A DNA stretch of 64,000 nucleotides from positions 372,001-436,000 of the forward strand of contig JAHLKX010000001.1 in assembly GCA_020444515.1 (NCBI GenBank), read 5' to 3'. The DNA comes from Bacteroidota bacterium (GTDB lineage Bacteria; Bacteroidota; Bacteroidia; Bacteroidales; JAADJA01). Positions 55,401 through 64,000 of this stretch are shown piece after piece. Numbering within the stretch: position 1 is the stretch's first letter; each line of letters opens with the position of its first letter. The notes under the pieces are model-generated. The model was given only the letters and a program-made list of their open reading frames with translations. It did no database searches and had not been told where the DNA came from. The translations under genes and the position numbers were made by a program.

Positions 55401-56135
55401 CTCGGGGAACTCACCGCAGGCATCGCCCACGAAATTCAGAATCCCTTGAACTTTGTCAATAACTTTTCAGAGGTAAATCGCGAGTTGATTGCTGAATTAC
55501 GTGAAGAACTTGAAAATGGAAATCTGGAGGAAGTAAAGGAAATTGCCGGTGATTTGGAGCAAAACGAAATAAAAATCAGTCATCACGGCAAACGCGCCGA
55601 CGACATTGTAAAAGGCATGCTCCAGCACAGCCGAACGAGTTCAGGCCAAAAAGAACCTACTGATCTCAATGCCCTGGCTGATGAATACTTGCGCCTGAGC
55701 TATCACGGATTGAGGGCAAAGGATAAATCATTTAATGCCGATTTTAAACTGGAGGCCGATCCCAACCTGCCAGAAATAAATGTGGTTCCACAAGATATTG
55801 GCAGGGTATTACTGAACCTTATCAACAACGCATTTTACGCTGTTTCTGAAAAAGCGAAGCAAGAAAAAGATGAATATAAACCTGCAGTTGTTGTAAGTTC
55901 GAAAAAATTGAACGATAAAATCGAGATCAGGGTGAAAGATAATGGCAATGGAATTCCTGAATCTGTTATGGATAAGATTTTTCAACCCTTCTTCACTACC
56001 AAACCCACCGGGCAGGGAACAGGTCTGGGGTTGAGTATGAGTTACGACATTATTACAAAAGGGCACGGTGGTGAATTAATAGTATCCTCAGAGCTGAGTA
56101 AAGGAAGCGAGTTTATCATTCGTTTACCACTATAA
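52443..56135 (+). CDS. Reg_prop/Y_Y_Y lipoprotein-signal histidine kinase
   Basis: 1230 residues. The N-terminus carries a lipoprotein-like signal with Cys21 (AALTSC). A Reg_prop beta-propeller region follows (about 140-740), with repeats of the form DxxGxxWxGTxxGL. A Y_Y_Y domain (about 830-905) ends in ILPPWWQTWWA, the membrane helix is about 919-937, then a coiled coil, phospho-acceptor His996 and an ATPase domain. The ectodomain matches hybrid two-component systems that sense glycan fragments. Unlike those, this protein ends after the ATPase domain, with no receiver or AraC module. A lipid anchor plus a transmembrane helix in one protein is unusual. Confidence 0.88.
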   Translation: MRKTNHSFIIGIILIAALTSCKQNLRNHDDQDPTAYKAPVTSSFEFTAPEPIEWEIVDPEDIPPPRTYPLDMDKMPSKPFSINEFKPLRSTIKEYPLDWDVQEQNPLRYDTMQVKLKTSILPKPVVSKMNRPQILNDVTSGLLQLSTSEGLPSNEIRRVIQNEDGTYWIATFDGGICLYNGNDLYTYNYTNIWDIELDQDGKLWVATGNNGVYVLDFKQKIQTHFLPYTTILDLYCDHQNQIWMVHWRKGTYIVDSEIRHFRKITNTGFDYPTEIKEDHDQNIWVGHSGTGKDEIYLIGKDRASYSIIYDGIQEVNHFDWGRPHVFFLDHKNRMWVSETSESSESGAMAISLANKTVSTLGDKQGFYGMAKLYEEDDQGRLWIIKNDTIQVLSKDRRQMKVIVTNSPVKLPLKIGCAMKDERGVIWIGTLGKGVILVDTEGPLSEHLDESNGLANSEIWSLEEDHRGDIWIGSLNGVDIYSPSKGTIKTIDHSTLKNPGISRIPFIKEFETDKVFVDGINGFNIIDRSEKIMTRFIEDEKIAKRVFEALKDKNGTYWLATLDGLTVYNPELNSLKLIRETSLQLDCSRVINIVEDGSGHYWLGTDNGLAIIDPEKNTIRHLREKEGLCNNNIMKVMLSKEGEIWVATTDGLSIIDPVNQTITNVGEEEGLVPDELYELREKEGTFYIGSVNGLIQVKPATDKNKPWIFYKHAEAQGFPSSDYKRNSGLVRNNGQLWLGSSPMHKLTILTQDPVIDTAPCAVTITGLVIMNENPSFERMSGFQSWFETGDTLWSGDGNQPLTKNTLPRDSGYVFEHNIHWDSLSLLYSIPMGLKLPYDQNSLKFNFASICVLNRDKIHFRYILKGEDETWIYNKDISNSKTYFNLSPGKYSFKVESEGVNGKWGAPAEFNFTILPPWWQTWWAYGIYGLLFIVGVLIADRFQKQRLIRIERAKAQVRELAQAKEIEKAYHELKTTQSQLIQSEKMASLGELTAGIAHEIQNPLNFVNNFSEVNRELIAELREELENGNLEEVKEIAGDLEQNEIKISHHGKRADDIVKGMLQHSRTSSGQKEPTDLNALADEYLRLSYHGLRAKDKSFNADFKLEADPNLPEINVVPQDIGRVLLNLINNAFYAVSEKAKQEKDEYKPAVVVSSKKLNDKIEIRVKDNGNGIPESVMDKIFQPFFTTKPTGQGTGLGLSMSYDIITKGHGGELIVSSELSKGSEFIIRLPL

Positions 56136-56163
56136 AATTAAAACAAACGATAAATACACTGAT

Positions 56164-56685
56164 ATGACAAATACATTTAAATCAAAATCATGGGAATTTT
56201 TAAATAGCAATTTCGGCTTGTTTATGATGTCTTCCATCGTTTTGAGTTTCATTACATGGGGTTATACCCAATGGACAGATTCCCTGGAAAAAGAAAAGGC
56301 ACTGTCTGAGAAATTCGCAATGTTAAGTACCGAAATTTCGTACCGCGTTCTGGTCATGGATAATTATTTTGAGTCGAAGTGCTCTGCCAGCGAGCACCTG
56401 GGTATGCATACCTTTAAAGATATTGAAGATATTTACAGAGCAAGCGCAAACTATAAAGCCATTTTCGGCGAAAATGCTGACAAAGATTTGCACACCCTCA
56501 TATGGGAAATGGCTGCAATACAAAATGACAATGTCAAACAACAATATGTCAATTGTTTCGATTCTTTGCTGCATTTTAATGCCAATTTAAATCGATTTCA
56601 GAATCAAATGGATACGCAAGGTATGTTTTATGGTCAGCAAATAAATTATGAAAAGGAAGTAAACATTCTTATAGAAATGTTTTAA
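56164..56685 (+). CDS. Small membrane protein of unknown function
   Basis: 173 residues. One transmembrane helix (about 19-37, FGLFMMSSIVLSFITWGYT) is followed by a mostly helical, charged soluble part with two Cys at about 66-97 and a terminal LIEMF. It resembles no family I recognise. It lies 28 bp after a Reg_prop kinase and 135 bp before the next, so it may be an accessory subunit of one of these sensors. Confidence 0.7.
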   Translation: MTNTFKSKSWEFLNSNFGLFMMSSIVLSFITWGYTQWTDSLEKEKALSEKFAMLSTEISYRVLVMDNYFESKCSASEHLGMHTFKDIEDIYRASANYKAIFGENADKDLHTLIWEMAAIQNDNVKQQYVNCFDSLLHFNANLNRFQNQMDTQGMFYGQQINYEKEVNILIEMF

Positions 56686-56820
56686 TCTGCGATAGATCAA
56701 ATAGGAAATGATAAGCTTTTGTTAACAACAAGGCCTCGCAATTAACTTAATTGTTAAAACTGTTAGATAAAAAATGAACCAATTTGTTTTCAAAATCTCC
56801 ATTGATTTTAATTAAGGAAT

Positions 56821-59800
56821 ATGAAGAAAATACAGATCATAACCATAGTATTGCTACTAAGTTTCACTGGTTTATATGCACAATACCTCAAACCCTATTT
56901 TAATAATATTTCTGTTGAAAATGGTTTGCCAGAAGGCTTTGTAGTATCATCGTTACAGGACAGACTGGGATATATGTGGTTGGGTACACAAAATGGGCTC
57001 GTACGATACAATGGCTATGAACTCAAACCATATTCTTTTGAGGATGAAAACGGAAATCAAATTGTCAACGCCAGTATTGGGCAGTTGCATGAAGATAAAA
57101 GCGATAAGCTGTGGGCAATTGTCAGCAGATATGGTTTGTATTACTTAGACAGGCAAAAAGACCATTTTGTTAAAATACCTCTTGATTCCGTTGGGCGAAA
57201 TGCTTTTCGGAATAATTATTTTGTGAATTGGATTGAAGATAAAAAAAATGATACGCACTGGTTCTATACTATGAATATTTCCACCTCAGAATCAAGTGTT
57301 TTTACATGGGACCAAACGCATAATAAATTTGAAAAAATGAGTGCGTTTGATGAAATCAGTAATTTTATGTTGTGGTATAATAACCAATACCTGATCCGGG
57401 ATGCTTATGGAAAATTCTGGATGGCTGATGATAGTACAATCAGTTATTTCAATTCATCTTCCCAATCATTTGAACCCTGGTTCACGATTCCTGAAGACCA
57501 GGAAGGCACCCTGATTTCGGGTATTACCATAGATCCGGCAAACAGCGACAGGCTATGGGTATCCACCTATATTCCGGATAATGATATAAAGGCCGATCCG
57601 GCCGGAAATGAATTCTACCAGGTAAATACAAAAACAAAAAACTTTCAATCATTCAGGCATAAAAAAAGTGACCCTGGCAGCATTGAGGGTAATAGCTTTT
57701 TTATTCTCAATGATTCCCTGGGTAGAACCTGGATCAGCACTGATAAAGGTATTTCACTTTTTAATCCTGAAACCGGGACATTTTCTAATTATAGTATAAA
57801 TTTTCCATTTTCTTATTCAGGGAGAGGATCAGCGATATCGGAAATAGTTGCCGATAAAGAAGGAAACCTATGGATGGCCGGAGCATTTAATGGGTTGATT
57901 TATCTGGATATTAAAACTTCCAAACATTATTTGTTTGTTCATAATGAAACACCAGGAAGCCTGCCTGATTCGCCAAGGGGAACCAATAAACTTTTCTACG
58001 ATCGCTCAGGTATACTTTGGGTTAGTATGCCGTGGCGCGGAATTTCATACCTGAATCATCAAAAATCAATGCTCAATCCCATTCTCGTCGAACCTTCGTC
58101 GGCAGGAGTAAATGACAATGACAGCGAGGATGATTTTTACATTATTGGAAAATATAACGATAGTATATTCTTTGTAAACATTAGCTCAGGCCTGTTTAAA
58201 TGGAACTTTAAGCGAAATGTTTATAGTAGAATTGATATTGATAACAACTTATATCGTCGGATTTCAAATAGTTATATAACGAAGGATGGGATGATATGGT
58301 TTGGTTCCAATGGAGCAGGACTGATTGCTTATGACCCTGAAAAAAAATCTGTGATAAACTTTACCAATGATCCGAATGACAGCACTTCCATCAGCAGCAA
58401 TACCATTAACAAAATAGCTGAAGACAGCAAAGGAAACCTTTGGGTTGCAACAGGTCAGGGGCTTTGTCGCTTTAACAGGAAAACGTCAAAGTTTACACGT
58501 TTCCCTTTTATCACAAACAATGGTATGATCAAAGCCGGCAATGAGCTGGATGATGCCAGAGCCCTGTCGGTATATATTGACGATGACGATATTGTGTGGA
58601 TAGGCACAAATACTGGCGCACTTAACAGGTATGACCCCGTGGCCAATGAATTTACTTCTTATCTGGACCCGAAGGCTGGCTTTTTTTGTGTGGTAAATAT
58701 ATTTGAAGATAGCCGGCAACGCATGTGGAATAGTACTTATCTTTCGGGTTTATTTTTGATCGATAAAAAAACCGGGGAAAAGAAAAGATATTCCCCTGAA
58801 AATGGGTTCCTTCATAATTCCGCCTTTGGAATTGCAGAAGATAACAGCGGTAACATTTGGGTGAGTTCCATGAGAGGTCTTTCCAGGCTCAATCCTGAAA
58901 ATGGTAACATTACAAATTTCCAGTTTCCCATTGGGAATGTAATAAGCACCAATCCACTTTTCATTGACTCAGAGGGCTGGCTTCAGTTTGTTATCGAAGA
59001 TGGCCTCATAACATTCGACCCGGAAAAATTGACCGTAAACGCTGTTCCCCCTATCACGGTGATTGAATCAGTTAGTTACAGAAATTATAAGAACAGGGAT
59101 ACCATTGTGTTTGCTGAGGGCAATCCTGAATTAAAGCTTAGATACAACGAAAATAAGCTCAGTTTCCAATATGTGGGATTGCATTATGCCAACGCGGAAT
59201 CAAACCAGTACGCCTACAAATTAGAGGGATATGATACCGAATGGATAGAAGCAGGAACGCAACGATCTGCTACCTATACAAACCTCTCTCCGGGAAATTA
59301 CACCTTCGTTGTGAAAGCTTCAAACAGCGATGGGATATGGAGTGAAGCCAGCTCAGGTTTTTCGATTACAATTGCTCCACCCTGGTGGCAAACCACAATA
59401 GCTTATGTAATATATGGCTTAATTTTTATTGCTGGTGTATTCATCATTGACCGAATTCAGCGAAAGAGGCTCAGGGAAAAAGAGCAGGCACAGGCGCGGG
59501 AAAAGGAACTTCAGCAAGCCAAAGAAATTGAAAAAGCTTACCACGAATTAAAGACAACTCAGCAACAACTTGTACATTCGGAGAAAATGGCCTCCCTTGG
59601 TGAACTAACCGCAGGTATTGCCCATGAAATACAGAATCCATTAAACTTCGTCAACAATTTTTCGGAAGTCAGCACCGACCTGATTGAAGAATTAAAGGAA
59701 GAATTGCAAAAAGGTGAAACGGAAGAAGTGAATGCGATCGCTGGTGATTTGATGCAAAACCTTAAAAAGATCAGCCATCACGGAAAAAGAGCCAGCAACA

Positions 59801-60336
59801 TAGTAAAGAGTATGCTGGAGCATTCAAGAACTGGTTCTGGCGAAAAACAACCCACTGATTTGAATGCATTAACCGATGAGTACCTGCGCCTGGCTTATCA
59901 TGGCTTGCGCGCAAAAGACAAATCATTTAATGCGGACTTTAAGCTAAAATCTGATCCTAACCTGCCTCATGTCAATGTCGTTCCCCAGGATATTGGACGG
60001 GTGTTGCTGAACCTGATCAACAATGCATTTTATACTGTGGATAAAAAAGCCAAACAGGAAAACAGGGATTTCAAACCCATGGTTATTGTAGGTACTAAAA
60101 AAACAGCTGACAAAGTAGAGATACGGGTAGCAGACAACGGCGATGGGATTCCGGATGAAATCAAAGACAAAATCTTTCAACCCTTTTTCACCACCAAACC
60201 CACCGGGCAGGGAACCGGACTGGGCTTGAGTATGAGTTACGACATCATTACCAAGGGGCATGGAGGCGATCTGAAAGTCGAGACCATAGCAGGAGAAGGA
60301 ACTGAATTTATTATCCAGTTAAACACAAAAAGTTAA
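56821..60336 (+). CDS. Reg_prop/Y_Y_Y sensor histidine kinase
   Basis: 1171 residues: signal peptide (about 1-20), Reg_prop propeller blades (about 25-750) with WLGTQNGLVRYNG and similar units, a Y_Y_Y domain (about 775-850), a membrane helix (about 861-879), a coiled coil, phospho-acceptor His935 and an ATPase domain ending EFIIQL. No receiver or DNA-binding domain follows. It is preceded by a 135-bp gap, the longest in this run, so it may have its own promoter, though no TAnnTTTG box was found there. Confidence 0.92.
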   Translation: MKKIQIITIVLLLSFTGLYAQYLKPYFNNISVENGLPEGFVVSSLQDRLGYMWLGTQNGLVRYNGYELKPYSFEDENGNQIVNASIGQLHEDKSDKLWAIVSRYGLYYLDRQKDHFVKIPLDSVGRNAFRNNYFVNWIEDKKNDTHWFYTMNISTSESSVFTWDQTHNKFEKMSAFDEISNFMLWYNNQYLIRDAYGKFWMADDSTISYFNSSSQSFEPWFTIPEDQEGTLISGITIDPANSDRLWVSTYIPDNDIKADPAGNEFYQVNTKTKNFQSFRHKKSDPGSIEGNSFFILNDSLGRTWISTDKGISLFNPETGTFSNYSINFPFSYSGRGSAISEIVADKEGNLWMAGAFNGLIYLDIKTSKHYLFVHNETPGSLPDSPRGTNKLFYDRSGILWVSMPWRGISYLNHQKSMLNPILVEPSSAGVNDNDSEDDFYIIGKYNDSIFFVNISSGLFKWNFKRNVYSRIDIDNNLYRRISNSYITKDGMIWFGSNGAGLIAYDPEKKSVINFTNDPNDSTSISSNTINKIAEDSKGNLWVATGQGLCRFNRKTSKFTRFPFITNNGMIKAGNELDDARALSVYIDDDDIVWIGTNTGALNRYDPVANEFTSYLDPKAGFFCVVNIFEDSRQRMWNSTYLSGLFLIDKKTGEKKRYSPENGFLHNSAFGIAEDNSGNIWVSSMRGLSRLNPENGNITNFQFPIGNVISTNPLFIDSEGWLQFVIEDGLITFDPEKLTVNAVPPITVIESVSYRNYKNRDTIVFAEGNPELKLRYNENKLSFQYVGLHYANAESNQYAYKLEGYDTEWIEAGTQRSATYTNLSPGNYTFVVKASNSDGIWSEASSGFSITIAPPWWQTTIAYVIYGLIFIAGVFIIDRIQRKRLREKEQAQAREKELQQAKEIEKAYHELKTTQQQLVHSEKMASLGELTAGIAHEIQNPLNFVNNFSEVSTDLIEELKEELQKGETEEVNAIAGDLMQNLKKISHHGKRASNIVKSMLEHSRTGSGEKQPTDLNALTDEYLRLAYHGLRAKDKSFNADFKLKSDPNLPHVNVVPQDIGRVLLNLINNAFYTVDKKAKQENRDFKPMVIVGTKKTADKVEIRVADNGDGIPDEIKDKIFQPFFTTKPTGQGTGLGLSMSYDIITKGHGGDLKVETIAGEGTEFIIQLNTKS

Positions 60337-60390
60337 ATATCACCAGGTATGCTCAAAATGTACTACATACAATATCACTTAAAACATAAT

Positions 60391-63300
60391 ATGAAAATCA
60401 AACCCTATTTCGCGATTCCAGTTAAATTATTGGTTCTTTTTATTTTCCTTTTTTATTTTCCTCCTCAATCAATAAGGAGTCAGGAGGTCATTATTCATAA
60501 AGTTCCATTTGACTCGGACAGAAATATTGATTTTATAACAGGTATTACACAGGATCAAAACGGTCTTATGTGGTTTTCATCAAAGGCAGGCCTGATAAGT
60601 TATGATGGGAATACCATGTCCTTTTATAAAAATGACCCTATTAACCCTAACTCTTTATCAAGCAATCAAACAGAGTGTATTTACGCTGATCAGGGAAAAA
60701 TATGGATTGGAACCCTGGGGGCTGGATTGGATCTTTATGACCCGGCATCCGGTCTTTTTACACACTTTAAGTATGACCCGGATAATCCCTTAAGTCTGAG
60801 TAATGATACGGTAACCCAAATTCTGAAGGATAGTCAGGGAATCCTTTGGATTGGAACCCATGGTGGTTTGAATCAATTTGATCCCACAACCGGCCAGTTC
60901 ATTCACTTTCGAAATGAACCTGAAAACCCCGAAAGTATAAGCAATAATCAGGTGCGTGCATTGTATGAGGACAGGAGTGGCACCCTTTGGGTGGGTACAG
61001 GAAGTCCTTATGCTGACAATGGAGGTGGTCCTTTATTAGGCGGATTAAACCGGCTGAACAGAGCATCCAGGACATTTAAACAATATTTATATGACCCTGA
61101 AAATCCCAACGGGTTGCTCAATAACAAAATTAGTGCGATATGTGAAGATGATCAGGGTGTTTTGTGGATTGGAACAAAAACTTTGGGACTCCACACGTTG
61201 AACAGGGAAAAGGATATGGTTGAAAGAGTCCTGTTTGATCCCAAGAACCCTGACATTATAAGTATTCCAGAAGATTTACCAGGGTTTTTTGATTATGAGC
61301 ATATTACTTTTATAAAGCAAGATATTGCGGGAGGAATGTGGATAGGTACTGTAAGCTCAGGTGTATTTTATTTTGATCCAAACTCTGATAAGCGTTTTCA
61401 CTATGGACGTTATTCGGAAATAACATCACAAATAGCTGATGATGGAGTCTGGAGCGCTTTTACGTCCCGGGATGGTATCTTCTGGTTAGGAGGAATGAAT
61501 GGTAACATATACCGCATCAATCCATCGCCCAGAAAGATTCAATTTGTGAATACCCCGGCCGGAGTGACCGATTTTTATATGACCAAAGATGGTGATCTGT
61601 GGATTGCGACTGAAGACAAGATACAAATCAAAGAAAATAACGGTACATCTGAAGTCAGGGAAATGGACATTACACCGGATTATGTTGCAGACAATCATAT
61701 TGAGGCTATGCTGGAGGATAAACAAGGAAACCTGTGGATCAGTTACAGTGGTGGACTGGTGATGTGGGACCCTGAAAATAAAAAGCTGATCCGCTATGAA
61801 AATGATCCGGACGATGAAAATAGCTTGAGCAACAACACCATTATTACGATTTATGAAGACAATGATGAAAATTTATGGTTGGGAACCCTTGATGGCCTCA
61901 ACCTGATGAATAGAAAGGATGGCTCGTTTAAAACATATTACATGAACAAAGAGGCAACCTCATACATTGGCCTTAATATAGTGACATCAGTGGTGCAGGA
62001 TAAACATGGCATATATTGGGTCGGAACCTGGAATACGGGAGGTGTATTTGCTTTTGATCCCGACCAAAACACCACTATACAATATTTGAGTGGTACCAGT
62101 ATTACCAATGTATTTGAAGATGAAAAAAAAGAAATCTGGCTCGGTGGTTCCTCGGGTCTTTTTAGGTATGACTTTGATGCAGATGATTTTGTCAGGTACC
62201 TTGATCCTTTTACAACCAGTGGAATTCCAATGGTTTATGCCATAGAAGAGGATAATGAGGGCTATTTGTGGATAAGTACCCAGTCGGAACTTGCCAGAAT
62301 AAATCCCGAACGAAACGAAACCAGCAGACTCAGAAAAGCTTATGGATTAGGTAAATCAAATTTTAAGTTCATATCATCATATAAGGACCGAAATGGAAAG
62401 TTGTATTTTGGAGATAATGCCGGATACTATGTTTTTGATCCCTCTGAAGTTATTTTTGAAACCGATAAACCAGATATAGTCATTACAAGTTTCAGGCTGG
62501 CCAACACGGTTGTGAAACCAGGCCCGGATGGTCCCTTTAAGCAAAACCTGCTGGACGCTGAAGAAATCAAGCTGAGTTACAATGAAAATATCTTTTCATT
62601 TGATTATGCCCTTATTGATTACGTAAATCCTGAAGAAAATCAATTGAATTACATTTTAGAGAACTATGATATAAACTGGCGTCAGCCAAATTCCGAACAA
62701 AGGGCCTATTATTTTAATGTTCCTCCGGGGAAATATATTTTTCGTATCAAGGGGGCCAATAGCTATGGGGTTTGGTCGGAGAAAAAAATACGCCTCACAA
62801 TTTTACCTCCTCCATGGAAAACCTGGTGGGCTTATAGTTTTTATATCCTGGTTGTCGCGCTACTTATTTTTGGAATCGACCGTTTTCAACGGAGGCGGAT
62901 CAGGGAGATTGAGCGAAAGAAAAATTATCAAAGAGAGCTTGAACAGGCCAAGGAAATTGAAAAAGCCTATCTGGAATTGAAAAATACCCAAAAACAGCTC
63001 ATTCATGCGGAGAAGATGGCCAGCCTGGGTGAACTCACAGCTGGTATTGCCCATGAAATTCAAAATCCATTGAATTTTGTCAACAATTTCTCCGAATTAA
63101 GTGTTGATATGATTGATGAATTGACCGAAGAGATGGAAAAAGGCAACCAGGACGAAATCAATACCCTGAAAAAAGATTTAAAGCAAAACCTGGAGAAGAT
63201 CAATCAGCATGGCAAGCGGGCCAGCAGCATCGTAAAAGGGATGCTGGAACACTCACGCAGCGGGAATAATGAAAAGCAACCCTTCGATATCAATGCTTTG

Positions 63301-63780
63301 GCTGATGAATACCTTCGCCTGGCTTATCATGGCCTGAGGGCAAAGGACAAATCTTTTCAGTCGGATTACAGGTTGGATGCAGATGAAAGTTTGCCAAAAG
63401 TGAATGTTGTTTCACAAGAAATCGGCCGGGTGTTACTGAACCTGATCAACAATGCTTTTTATGCAGTTGCAGAAAAAGCAAAACATAGCAAAACAGACTA
63501 TAAACCAGCCGTTATCGTCACAACAAAAAACCTGGACAATAAAGTTGAAATCACGGTGAAAGATAACGGCAATGGAATTCCGGATGAAATAAAAAATAAA
63601 ATCTTCCAGCCCTTTTTCACAACCAAGCCCACCGGACAGGGGACTGGTCTGGGTCTGAGTATGAGTTACGACATCATTACCAAAGGGCATGGAGGTAACT
63701 TAACTATGGAATCGAGAGAAGGCGAAGGAACAAAGTTTGTCATAACTTTGCCTGCATATTCAGTAAATCTTAAGGTATGA
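60391..63780 (+). CDS. Reg_prop/Y_Y_Y sensor histidine kinase
   Basis: About 1129 residues from the ATG at 60391, which gives a signal peptide ([21 protein letters not shown]); the frame is open from 60349 but those 14 residues do not suit export. Propeller blades (about 25-690) include [28 protein letters not shown] and [17 protein letters not shown] domain (about 715-800), a membrane helix (about 808-827), a coiled coil, His888 and an ATPase domain follow. It has no output domain. Its stop codon overlaps the start of the next sensor gene (ATGA), so translation is coupled. Confidence 0.91.
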   Translation: MKIKPYFAIPVKLLVLFIFLFYFPPQSIRSQEVIIHKVPFDSDRNIDFITGITQDQNGLMWFSSKAGLISYDGNTMSFYKNDPINPNSLSSNQTECIYADQGKIWIGTLGAGLDLYDPASGLFTHFKYDPDNPLSLSNDTVTQILKDSQGILWIGTHGGLNQFDPTTGQFIHFRNEPENPESISNNQVRALYEDRSGTLWVGTGSPYADNGGGPLLGGLNRLNRASRTFKQYLYDPENPNGLLNNKISAICEDDQGVLWIGTKTLGLHTLNREKDMVERVLFDPKNPDIISIPEDLPGFFDYEHITFIKQDIAGGMWIGTVSSGVFYFDPNSDKRFHYGRYSEITSQIADDGVWSAFTSRDGIFWLGGMNGNIYRINPSPRKIQFVNTPAGVTDFYMTKDGDLWIATEDKIQIKENNGTSEVREMDITPDYVADNHIEAMLEDKQGNLWISYSGGLVMWDPENKKLIRYENDPDDENSLSNNTIITIYEDNDENLWLGTLDGLNLMNRKDGSFKTYYMNKEATSYIGLNIVTSVVQDKHGIYWVGTWNTGGVFAFDPDQNTTIQYLSGTSITNVFEDEKKEIWLGGSSGLFRYDFDADDFVRYLDPFTTSGIPMVYAIEEDNEGYLWISTQSELARINPERNETSRLRKAYGLGKSNFKFISSYKDRNGKLYFGDNAGYYVFDPSEVIFETDKPDIVITSFRLANTVVKPGPDGPFKQNLLDAEEIKLSYNENIFSFDYALIDYVNPEENQLNYILENYDINWRQPNSEQRAYYFNVPPGKYIFRIKGANSYGVWSEKKIRLTILPPPWKTWWAYSFYILVVALLIFGIDRFQRRRIREIERKKNYQRELEQAKEIEKAYLELKNTQKQLIHAEKMASLGELTAGIAHEIQNPLNFVNNFSELSVDMIDELTEEMEKGNQDEINTLKKDLKQNLEKINQHGKRASSIVKGMLEHSRSGNNEKQPFDINALADEYLRLAYHGLRAKDKSFQSDYRLDADESLPKVNVVSQEIGRVLLNLINNAFYAVAEKAKHSKTDYKPAVIVTTKNLDNKVEITVKDNGNGIPDEIKNKIFQPFFTTKPTGQGTGLGLSMSYDIITKGHGGNLTMESREGEGTKFVITLPAYSVNLKV

Positions 63781-64000
63781 AAGTAATTCTGGCTTGCATA
63801 TTATCCATGACGTTTATCCTTACTGGTTTCCATTCAAAGGCTCAGTTGGACGTAGAAAAACTCATTCAATTTGATGAACTAAAAGGAACGCCTATCAGGG
63901 ATATATTGCCCGATCGCGAAGGCAATATCTGGATTGCTACCCAGAGTGGCCTGGTTAAATTCGATGGCTATAAGTTTACCCGCTTTCATCCTGATCCAAC
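63777..64000 (+). CDS. Reg_prop sensor protein, N-terminal part (runs off right edge)
   Basis: 74 residues are visible. The ATG at 63777 overlaps the preceding stop codon by the ATGA pattern. A signal peptide ([20 protein letters not shown]...KAQ) leads to the first propeller blade, with NIWIATQSGLVKFDGYKF. It is probably another kinase of the same array, but the rest of the gene lies outside the window. Confidence 0.85.
   Translation, partial: MKVILACILSMTFILTGFHSKAQLDVEKLIQFDELKGTPIRDILPDREGNIWIATQSGLVKFDGYKFTRFHPDP

Noticed and set aside
52443..63780. Reading the Reg_prop proteins as full hybrid two-component systems
   Set aside because: All three complete proteins end directly after the ATPase domain; no receiver or AraC-type HTH follows.

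Overview
The window looks like the chromosome of a Bacteroidota bacterium, probably Bacteroidales or Marinilabiliales; this is inferred from gene content, not from a marker gene. Supporting signs are a type IX secretion C-terminal sorting domain, an S46 dipeptidyl-peptidase, a short RpoD-type sigma factor, MBG-repeat surface proteins, sensor kinases with Reg_prop/Y_Y_Y ectodomains, and promoter boxes of the Bacteroidota form TTTG-N19..24-TAnnTTTG. No rRNA, tRNA, CRISPR array, transposase or phage gene was found.

Layout. (1) 1-5.8 kb, minus strand: a four-gene redox operon with a b-type cytochrome-like membrane protein, a membrane-anchored ferredoxin/flavoprotein reductase, a 20-heme cytochrome c and a second cytochrome c with at least 25 heme motifs that runs off the left edge. 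(2) 6-15.4 kb: an SDR-like NAD(P)-binding protein, an S46 peptidase, a candidate small RNA with its own promoter and terminator, PEP carboxylase, a tandem universal stress protein and a TPR-adenylate cyclase. (3) 15.5-24.6 kb: two large secreted proteins. One is an S53/S8-like protease-fold protein with MBG repeats and a strange A-T-A/V-L-V-N repeat block; the other is a lamin-tail-domain protein. (4) 24.8-34 kb: AI-2E family permease, AsmA-like protein, beta-barrel protein, NhaA antiporter, a membrane LytTR regulator, a B12-binding radical SAM enzyme and a fatty-acid desaturase. (5) 34.1-37.7 kb: a compact RNA-control group with RRM protein, CspA, an RpoD-like sigma factor, a cold-shock-domain protein, a NYN-OST-HTH protein and a SnoaL-like protein. 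(6) 37.9-64 kb, plus strand: a 26 kb co-directional run of two FIST proteins, a lipoprotein RidA homologue, a proline iminopeptidase and then at least seven sensor genes, six of which visibly end in a closely related histidine-kinase core.

The last region is the most unusual part. A FIST protein abuts a sensor-less kinase with no intervening base, resembling the NosP/NahK nitric-oxide sensing pair. Next comes a 2496-residue kinase with eleven tandem GAF-like modules of about 186 residues, then three complete and one truncated Reg_prop sensors. No receiver or DNA-binding output domain is seen in the window, so the partner regulators must lie elsewhere. Three of the kinase genes carry short GC-rich palindromic repeats inserted in frame in the kinase domain, which suggests small mobile palindromes that tolerate coding sequence.
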